Source of the DNA: Gracilaria caudata
Taxonomy: Eukaryota; Rhodophyta; Florideophyceae; Gracilariales; Gracilariaceae
NCBI GenBank assembly: GCA_030374735.1
Contig: JASCIV010000734.1
Span: 1 to 13,190, forward strand
Direction of reading: 5' to 3'
Length of the DNA stretch: 13,190 bases
Shown here one piece after another: positions 7,931 through 13,190 of this stretch (position 1 is the stretch's first letter; each line of letters begins with the position of its first letter). The notes under the pieces were generated by a model. That model had not been told where the DNA came from and ran no database searches. It saw nothing but the letters and a program-made list of their open reading frames with translations. The translations under genes were made by a program, and so were the position numbers.

Positions 7931-8895
7931 TGAGCTTTGTAGAGCCTTTTACAATGTGCCCGTACCGACCTTCACCTTCTGATACTCCTGATACGAAATT
8001 GCTGAGTGTTGTGAAGTACGAAGCTTCGCCTTCTCAGAAGCGTGGACCCATTAATTTTGACTTGCTCGTACGTGTAGCGAGCGCAAACAAGAGGCCCGAC
8101 TCCGTAGATGGAAGGCGCACTTTGGCAGTTCTGCACTACTAGAGCGGTCAAACTGCAAAACTTTGTTGCGACACGGTAAGTGTATCAACTGCTCCCAGCT
8201 CCACAGTATGAACATTCCGGAAAAAATGTCCCCGATGGCTCTTCCAGGTTCTTCTAATGGACGACCTTGAAGGTCGTCCGTTAGAAGAAGTTTCTTCAGA
8301 GCCCTAATGGCATCTATAACCACTGATTCGGAGTTTGCTTGTGAACAGGAGGTTAACAACAGTTGATAGTACAAAACAACAACTAAAATTAGGTCGCGAG
8401 ATATGAAGTGAGCAATCACGTTGTCGAAAGGTTCCAGAGCTAACGGGCATGGAGCTGGACATCAACATGCTCCACGACATGTACAGCTCAATTTCGCGTG
8501 CCTATCAGTAATATCACATTTGTCGTACAAGACACAAGCGACGATATCTTGACATATGCAAAGACAACATGGTCCAGCACTGCAATCCGTAGATGTAGTT
8601 TCCTGAACAGAAATCGAGGTACCGTTGCAGTTGGACCGCAAAGGGTAAGATTCAAACTCTGTATAATATTATTGATGATTACGACAAGACTATTTTAGGT
8701 TATACGGACTACTCGGTATGCTCCCCCCACCCCCCGACACCACTCGCATAAAGCGTCACTAGACTCCTGAAACTCCTGAACGATACGTCTACCGTAAAGA
8801 ACATGATTCTTCCTCTACTTGCAGAACCCATTAAAGCTGTACATAAACAATACATTGGATGTGGCTCGGATTCAGGAGCAAACAGCGGGCTCTTC
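7931..8895. other. Intergenic region between membrane-protein and metacaspase genes
   Basis: Both flanking genes read leftward, so this contains the 3' UTR of the metacaspase and the promoter of the membrane-protein gene. Short frames are present but unsupported. A plus-strand ATG frame at 7953-8142 (62 residues) starts only 22 bp from the divergent membrane-protein ATG. A minus-strand frame at 8419-8051 has no ATG near its start and is crossed by the foldback at 8249-8289. A plus-strand ATG at 8449 gives 20 codons. A donor-like GGTAAGTG is on the plus strand at 8176-8183 and another at about 8640. These leave open a small spliced or noncoding transcript, but nothing more can be shown. Confidence 0.5.
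8249..8289. repeat. Near-perfect 20-bp foldback (inverted repeat with 1-nt centre)
   Basis: Left arm 8249-8268 and right arm 8270-8289 are reverse complements at 19 of 20 positions, separated by a single base. The one mismatch (T at 8258 region against G at 8280) would be a G-U pair if the plus strand is transcribed. Such a structure can extrude as a cruciform or form a long hairpin in RNA. Confidence 0.85.
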
Positions 8896-10334
8896 CTAGC
8901 AAATAAACACCTCCCTAGCCTTCGCATCCGAGCATTCTAGACATGGATTCTGCGAAAACCCACCTTTTGACAGCTCCCTGCGTACTTGAGAAACAAGATC
9001 ATAGTACGATATCTCTGGGTTCTTCTCATGGACGGTTGTAAGAGTTTTGGTCAGTGCACCGAATGCATCACCGCCAGGAGGACGCACATCGGCACTAGTC
9101 TCATTCGCCTGACAACCTGTGATAAGCGTGCACACATCCGGTGTCATCGCTTGATGGGTGGGATTATATTGTGGCGCGTCGGCATCGGTCTGTGCCTCGA
9201 GACCGATATCACCCATCAATCCGGCAAGAGCACCGACAGGATCGTTTGATTGAGAAGAAGAATGCTGCGTGGCACTACCACCACCACCACCAAGGAACGA
9301 AGACAGAGGATTACCACCGGAAGAACCACCACCTCCAAACAGCGAACCGACCATAGCGCCAGCTGATCCGCCCAAGAGGGAGGACAATGGATTACGACCA
9401 CCGCCGCCGCCGCTAGAATAACCGCCTCCGGAATGACCACCACCAGAATAAGACGAGTTGCCTCCCGAAGTGGATAATTTGCTGGACAGAACGGAACCAA
9501 GCATTCCGAAAATAGGATTATCAGATTGACCCTCCTGCTTCTTTAGCTGTTGCAAGGCAAACTTCATCATGAGCTTACCAGCAGTACCTCCGAAGATCTG
9601 TGCCATAGCACCATTCACTCCTGAGCTAGTAGGCTCGACTGTTGTTCCAAGCCTCTGCGACATAACGTCACAAATAGTGGAAATCGGGAGCGAGCGTGCT
9701 TGCTGATCCACTTCGTATCCCCTGCTTCCGCCTAGGATGCTTAGAAGCGACGCACTCTCTTGTTCGGGTTCAGCACTATCCTCATCCTTGGCTCCTTCAA
9801 TGGCAACCTCGGTTCCATCAAGCATAGATCCAGAATGACAACAATCAGTGACCACGGTAGCCTTGACGCCATTAGGAAGTTTGGAGAAGAATTGCTTGAG
9901 ATCATCGTCAGCCATCAAGAAAAGTTCATCGAGCACGATAGCTTCGTCAAGGTTGTCGATCTCGACATCATCATCATCGGCAGGTACCTGCGTTCCATGT
10001 CCGCTGAAATGCATGAAGATAACGTCTCCTTCCTCGCGATCGGAACAGAGCCAATCCAAGGCTTTCTTAATGTTTTTGTGATTGGGAGCATCATAACTGT
10101 CATCGTCATCGATAAGCATCTTGATGTTTTCCTCCTCAAAGCCCTTGCTTCTTACGAGGTCGTACATGATACGGGCGTCATTGCAACATCCCTTGACTGG
10201 CGTACACAAGCTCCACAGTTAGCGCGATTGCGAGCGCGCATCGCATATTGAGGAACAAGAGAGGACGATTACTTACGAGCTGCCTCTGGGTTGTTGACAT
10301 AGTTGATGCCGATAATAACGGCGTACTTTCCCAT
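8896..10334 (-). CDS. Metacaspase, type II-like, two exons (10334-10277 and 10196-8896)
   Basis: A Ca2+-dependent cysteine protease of clan CD that cleaves after Arg/Lys, linked to stress and programmed cell death. Splicing joins 58 and 1301 nt into 452 residues. Exon 1 gives MGKYAVIIGINYVNN, the usual metacaspase start. The junction restores AALKGCCND, the conserved L-K-G-C-x-N-D motif, and keeps the frame, which is strong support. p20 domain: residues 1 to about 145, catalytic His86 in HFSGHGT and catalytic Cys139 in DCCHSG; Asp clusters at 93-99 may help bind Ca2+. A long linker (about 146-370) separates it from the p10 domain (about 371-452; CTLITGCQANETSAD, then FSQ and CSD near the end, finishing FIC). 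A long p20-p10 linker and that C-terminus are typical of type II metacaspases. The linker is unusual in being Gly/Ser-rich (about 262-327), with NPLSSLLGG and NPLSSFLGG repeated 27 residues apart. No signal or membrane segment; probably cytosolic. Confidence 0.9.
9226..9440 (-). repeat. Gly/Ser-rich repeat tract in the metacaspase linker
   Basis: Codes for residues about 253-324 of the metacaspase: runs of Gly with Ser, His and Tyr, interrupted by short hydrophobic NP[LI]xxxLG units (residues 246, 288, 315) and related GAM-x-x-x-FGG units (215, 299). In DNA this appears as repeated CCACCACC and CCGCCGCC on the plus strand. It is low-complexity with an internal duplication and is likely variable in length. 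Confidence 0.7.
10197..10276 (-). other. Spliceosomal intron of the metacaspase gene (80 nt)
   Basis: Donor GTAAGT (10276-10271) and acceptor GCCAG (AG at 10198-10197), with a CTAAC branch-point-like sequence about 22 nt before the acceptor. Splicing here gives codon C|TC (Leu) and the canonical LKGC motif. A nearer AG at 10212-10211 would need a weaker GTAATC donor to keep frame and would insert NLCTPV instead; it lies too close to the branch point. Confidence 0.88.
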
Positions 10335-10755
10335 TGTCGATCCAGGCGAATTGAAAAAAGGGATGCAGATCCAAAGGGCCGGAAAGAAAGAGTAACGAAT
10401 CCACCAACGTACCAACGAAGGAGTCACCAACAGACACGAGTAGCTAGCCTAGACACTTAGAATACCAAGGGTATGGTGTCGTGCACCGAATCCAGAAGGA
10501 GCGATGCGACTGGGAGGGACCAGCCTCACACCTTTTGTGTTATTTGGCCCGAAGGATCAGTGAATGCCTTCCAGTACCGCATCATGCATGACAAGGTTAT
10601 CTGATTCAGGTTTCTGGGGGGTTTGCAAATTGCTTCCCCGTTGTTAGATATCTTATTTTTTTTTAAAATCTATTAATTAAATTAAGATACTGTATCTACG
10701 AACGAAAGTCTGGTTTGATGCAAACAAACAAGCTCCACCCGCCCCGGGCGATTTA

Positions 10756-10788
10756 GATTGGAGGCTTGGAAGCTGGAAGCCTCCAATC
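10756..10788. repeat. 12-bp perfect inverted repeat with 9-nt loop
   Basis: GATTGGAGGCTT (10756-10767) pairs exactly with AAGCCTCCAATC (10777-10788). The loop word AGCTGG (10771-10776) is itself complementary to CCAGCT at 10788-10793, so a competing fold exists. It sits about 420 bp upstream of the metacaspase ATG and 670 bp upstream of the SDR ATG. Confidence 0.75.
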
Positions 10789-11124
10789 CAGCTGCGAGCT
10801 GCTGGGTCACGAGAAGGCCCTCGCGCGAAACATGCCGCCAGCAGCATGCTCATCATCGTCATCGTGGCGCAACGTGTTCATCGATTACAGGCCGTGACAA
10901 AATGGAAATCTGAGATATGGAGACGCGCGTCATGCTGACCATCGAGATGCATTCATTCCATATGCCCTCCCGGTTTCTGGCCAACGTCCGTCTCTTCGAC
11001 GTTGGATTGATGTTGGGTGCGGCTGAGAACAGACAACACCGTCGATTCCTGCTCCTGGACGCATCAATCCGTTTGCAACGACAGGCCCGGAGTCCGCGGA
11101 GATTGGTTATGATCATGCCTTACG

Positions 11125-11173
11125 CACGTGCCGCTGTCATCATGACAGCAGCATGATGCTGCGTGGGCACGTG
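11125..11173. promoter_or_regulatory. Palindrome cluster bracketed by two G-boxes (CACGTG)
   Basis: CACGTGCC at 11125-11132 is the reverse complement of GGCACGTG at 11166-11173. Between them lie two back-to-back palindromes: GCTGTCAT-C-ATGACAGC (11133-11149) and GCAGCAT-G-ATGCTGC (11148-11162). CACGTG is the G-box bound by bZIP and bHLH factors in plants and many other eukaryotes. The position, about 285-330 bp upstream of the SDR ATG in a divergent promoter region, suggests a regulatory element; this is inference. Confidence 0.5.
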
Positions 11174-11457
11174 TGGTGAAGCTGCCTTCTCCATTAAAGC
11201 ACCAGTGTGATCTGCGCATCGCTCCACTCGAGATCCGCGGCTGTAAGTTAAGATCTGAGCACTTCTTCCACAACTCAATGTTTCTCTTTTGCGCACATGC
11301 GCCAACCCGGTGAGTCAGCAGCCCTCCGCTGTGCATTCGAGATCAACCACTCCATTTGGCAGACGCCACTTATTCCTACCCTTGTACCTTCGTGCTCACC
11401 TTCGATTCTTTGCAATCGCGCCTCAAACACTCACCATCGTCGTGCGCTCTTGAGGGC

Positions 11458-12321
11458 ATGAAAATGGCCTTCATAACATCCATTCCGCTTCCAAAGACGA
11501 CACTAACATCGACATCAAACTCAAATCGCTGCATCAATCTCCGTCGCTGTCGCCCAGCAACAATGACTCTCAACGTCATTCTCACCGGTGCAGCCGGTCG
11601 CACCGGCCGTATAGTTTTTGAAAAACTACAATCCGATCCTTCAAACTATTCTGTCACAGGATTAGTACGCAACCTTGAAGCCGCCAGAAAACTATTTCCC
11701 ACCACAGAAAACTTAGTTGAGGGAGACATAACAAAGCCGGAAACATTAGAAAAGCCCTTTGCTGGAAAGGAAGCGCTCGTAATTCTCACCAGCGCTTCGC
11801 CAAAGCTCATTCCCGCGCCAGAAGGAGCTCCAAGACAGTTCAAATTCGATGAGGACGGTATGCCAGAGTTTGTCGATTGGCACGGTGCAAAGAATCAAAT
11901 AGACACCGCCATCCGACTAGGCTTGAAACACGTCGTATTCGTCGGGTCTATGGGCAGCACTGATGAGAGCCATCCTCTCAATCGCGTAGGAAACGGAAAC
12001 ATTCTCAGGTTTAAGAGAAAGGCAGAGCTCTATCTTATGGAATCTGGTATTCCTTATACAATAATCAATCCCTCAGGATTGTCCAATGAACCCGAGCAAC
12101 AACGAGAACTTGTCGTCGGTAGAAATGATGAATTATTCACCATCTTCGAGCAAACTCAAATGTCAATTCCACGGGCTGACGTTGCACGCGTCGTCGTCTC
12201 TGCTCTTCTTGCCCCGGCTGCAAAGAACAAAGCCATGGATGTTGCAGCGAGACCAAAGGGTGATGGCTCAATCACTGAAGACCCAGTCCATCTATTCAAC
12301 CTGGTCGGCTCGCAGATCTAA
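11458..12321 (+). CDS. Plastid-type NAD(P)-binding atypical SDR (At5g02240/At2g37660-like)
   Basis: A 287-residue single-domain Rossmann protein of the atypical short-chain dehydrogenase group that includes Arabidopsis At5g02240 and the chloroplast protein At2g37660, and is related to the Rossmann part of Tic62. The substrate is not established. The first ATG in frame is 11458; a second, better-context ATG at 11464 (AAAATGG) would start MAFITS, a red-algal-style transit start, so the true start may be there. Residues 1-36 are Ser/Thr/Arg-rich with no acidic residue, as in a transit peptide. Motifs: LTGAAGRTG (42-50, dinucleotide-binding glycines), GDI (89-91), VILTSASPK (108-116), VDWHGAKNQID (139-149), VFVGSMGS (160-167), HPLNRVGNGNIL (172-183), KRKAE (186-190, replacing the classical Y-x-x-x-K), and PRADVA (238-243). 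Length beyond the leader matches the family. No coding intron; divergent from the metacaspase. Confidence 0.9.
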   Translation: MKMAFITSIPLPKTTLTSTSNSNRCINLRRCRPATMTLNVILTGAAGRTGRIVFEKLQSDPSNYSVTGLVRNLEAARKLFPTTENLVEGDITKPETLEKPFAGKEALVILTSASPKLIPAPEGAPRQFKFDEDGMPEFVDWHGAKNQIDTAIRLGLKHVVFVGSMGSTDESHPLNRVGNGNILRFKRKAELYLMESGIPYTIINPSGLSNEPEQQRELVVGRNDELFTIFEQTQMSIPRADVARVVVSALLAPAAKNKAMDVAARPKGDGSITEDPVHLFNLVGSQI

Positions 12322-12499
12322 CTTTGCGTACTTAAAAGCTTACGAAGTGTTGTTATCAAGCTTTGTGCTTTGCTCGTCACAAGCTTTTAACTTATTACAA
12401 AAAGCCCTGACCCGTACATGTAAACAAAATTAGGCGTACTAAGCTAAGCTACATAGTGTCGTACAAAATCAACGTATCCTCCTCTCTTACACCATTGGT
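12322..12499. other. Convergent 3' intergenic region with a 10-bp stem-loop
   Basis: It holds the 3' ends of the SDR gene and the minus-strand proline-rich gene. TTAAAAGCTT (12332-12341) pairs exactly with AAGCTTTTAA (12381-12390) across a 39-nt loop that contains a third AAGCTT. A TGTAAA word occurs on the plus strand about 98 nt past the SDR stop. This could be a 3' UTR element; no polyadenylation signal can be assigned with certainty. Confidence 0.5.
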
Positions 12500-13190
12500 T
12501 CAACTATCCACCTCTTTGCCATCCTCCTTTCCTTCTTTGCTCCCTTCACTGGCCAATCCTGCTTGCCCACGATCGGAGTTTTGTGCAGACGCACCAGTGC
12601 TTGTTTGTTTCGCTTCATCGTTTCCCACATTTTTCTCTACGCTTTGCACATTCGCCCTACCCGACTTAACCTCTGCACGAGGCTTGGTTGGAGTCGAATC
12701 ATAACGCGTACCAACGCTATCCCCCCAAGGGCCGAAACCCCTAGTGTACCTCGAGTTTGCATGCTTATTGGCAATCTGATTCCTTTGGGGACCTTGTGAA
12801 GGCCCTGGTCTTGGTGGCCCGGATCTAGGCACTTCATGCCTATGGCGGGACATCTGCATCGCTCCAGCATCCTGCTTGGGAAAATGCCCAACGGAAGGAC
12901 GATGAATGGGGGGTGGACCATTCATACCACCCTGAGCATTCGGGAACCCTAAAGGAAAGGGGGGATACCCCATACGAGGTGGACCATTGTTGTTGTCATC
13001 TCCTAAATCTCTCTCGTCACTTGCATTCATGTTCCCAACGGCAGCGTTCTTACTGAGCTCACCTACATGATGACGAGGAGGGTGACCTCCTTGTCTACCG
13101 AAGGCTTGTCCTCGTGGCCCGCTACCTGGTCGAATATGAAGGCCTTGACCGGGTAATCCAGGTGGTGGTGGAGGTGGTGGGGGCGGGGGC
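12500..13190 (-). CDS. Proline-rich, low-complexity protein, C-terminal part (5' end outside window)
   Basis: The frame is open from the right edge to a TAG at 12500, giving the last 229 residues of a longer protein; the ATG at 13030 is internal because reading continues upstream without a stop. I do not recognise the family. At the edge is a run of about ten prolines followed by GLPGQG, then Gly/Pro/Arg/His-rich sequence, a short acidic/Asn stretch (DLGDDNNN), a PPFPLGFP segment, an SGPPRPGPSQGP stretch with scattered Arg, a better-ordered motif RYTRGFGPWGDSVGTRY, and a charged hydrophilic tail rich in Glu, Lys, Ser and Gly. There are no membrane segments. The composition resembles disordered regions of RNA-processing or actin/formin-type proteins, but no domain is visible to decide. 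It is convergent with the SDR gene, 178 bp between stops. Confidence 0.75.
   Translation of the reverse strand, partial: PPPPPPPPPPGLPGQGLHIRPGSGPRGQAFGRQGGHPPRHHVGELSKNAAVGNMNASDERDLGDDNNNGPPRMGYPPFPLGFPNAQGGMNGPPPIHRPSVGHFPKQDAGAMQMSRHRHEVPRSGPPRPGPSQGPQRNQIANKHANSRYTRGFGPWGDSVGTRYDSTPTKPRAEVKSGRANVQSVEKNVGNDEAKQTSTGASAQNSDRGQAGLASEGSKEGKEDGKEVDS

Larger units (their letters stand above)
10335..11457. other. Divergent intergenic region between metacaspase and SDR genes
   Basis: The two genes point away from each other, so this 1.1 kb carries both promoters and 5' UTRs. Landmarks: an AT-rich island at 10644-10700 with a nine-T run and a small palindrome AGATACTGTATCT (10685-10697); a 12-bp stem hairpin at 10756-10788; a palindrome cluster with two CACGTG boxes at 11125-11173; and a donor-like GTAAGT at 11243 with a possible acceptor TTTGGCAG ending at 11362, which could be a 5' UTR intron of the SDR gene. 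An ATG frame at 10917-11156 (79 residues, Met- and Arg-rich) has no recognisable homologue and may be chance. No tRNA or rRNA was found. Confidence 0.5.

Noticed and set aside
7953..8142. Plus-strand 62-codon ATG frame beside the membrane-protein start
   Set aside because: Reads plausibly, but it is short, has no homologue I know, and would need a promoter inside the membrane-protein coding sequence. Not enough to call.
8051..8419. Minus-strand 122-codon frame as a gene
   Set aside because: It begins with GTG, has no ATG until deep inside, and contains the foldback; no known family. Kept only as part of the intergenic description.
8725..8743. Short C-rich run as a possible functional element
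   Set aside because: A simple CCCCCCACCCCCC tract with no structure or context to support a call.
10917..11156. 79-codon ATG frame upstream of the SDR gene
   Set aside because: Met/Arg-rich, no motif, and it ends within the palindrome cluster; probably chance.
1536..12425. TGTAA words downstream of several stops as polyadenylation signals
   Set aside because: Seen near four of seven 3' ends at inconsistent distances (9 to about 160 nt); a five-base word is expected often enough by chance, and TGTAA is established mainly for green algae.
1..13190. tRNA, rRNA, CRISPR arrays, insertion sequences, bacterial operons
   Set aside because: None found on reading both strands. Repeats are short palindromes and simple tracts only, and gene structure is eukaryotic.

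Overview
This is a nuclear genome window from a photosynthetic eukaryote. There are no bacterial ribosome-binding sites or operons. One gene (a metacaspase) is clearly interrupted by a short GT-AG intron with a CTAAC branch-point-like sequence. Two predicted proteins look plastid-targeted, and others belong to eukaryotic families (VPS51, TMEM53/DUF829, type II-like metacaspase). Both plastid candidates carry an N-terminal M-x-A-F or M-A-F start, as is typical of transit peptides in red algae and glaucophytes. No bipartite signal-plus-transit leader is seen, so a primary plastid is more likely than a secondary one. A compact unicellular red alga is my best guess, but this is inference. Base composition is uneven: about 2.5-5.4 kb is extremely GC-rich, and both flanks are close to balanced.

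Layout. 1-1584: no convincing complete gene; (GA)n tracts, a strong palindrome/hairpin near 344-383, and one coding-like minus-strand segment. 1585-2751 (-): plastid phosphate translocator. 3213-5192 (-): VPS51-like tethering-complex subunit. 5193-5414: short divergent promoter region. 5415-6338 (+): TMEM53/DUF829 alpha/beta-hydrolase-fold protein. 6521-7930 (-): unrecognised type I membrane protein that appears to contain three copies of one ~100-residue domain. 7931-8895: intergenic, with a near-perfect 20-bp foldback. 8896-10334 (-): type II-like metacaspase in two exons. 10335-11457: 1.1-kb divergent intergenic region with a nested palindrome cluster bracketed by two CACGTG boxes. 11458-12321 (+): plastid-type atypical SDR. 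12500-13190 (-): 3' part of a proline-rich gene running off the right edge.

The genes do not form one pathway. They are independent housekeeping genes in a compact genome: plastid metabolite exchange, endosome-to-Golgi traffic, membrane and protease functions, and plastid redox. Neighbours are linked only by shared divergent promoters (VPS51/TMEM53; metacaspase/SDR) and by closely spaced convergent 3' ends (TMEM53/triple-repeat protein; SDR/proline-rich gene). The most novel items are the triple-repeat membrane protein, the glycine-rich insertion of the metacaspase, and the G-box-bracketed palindromes.
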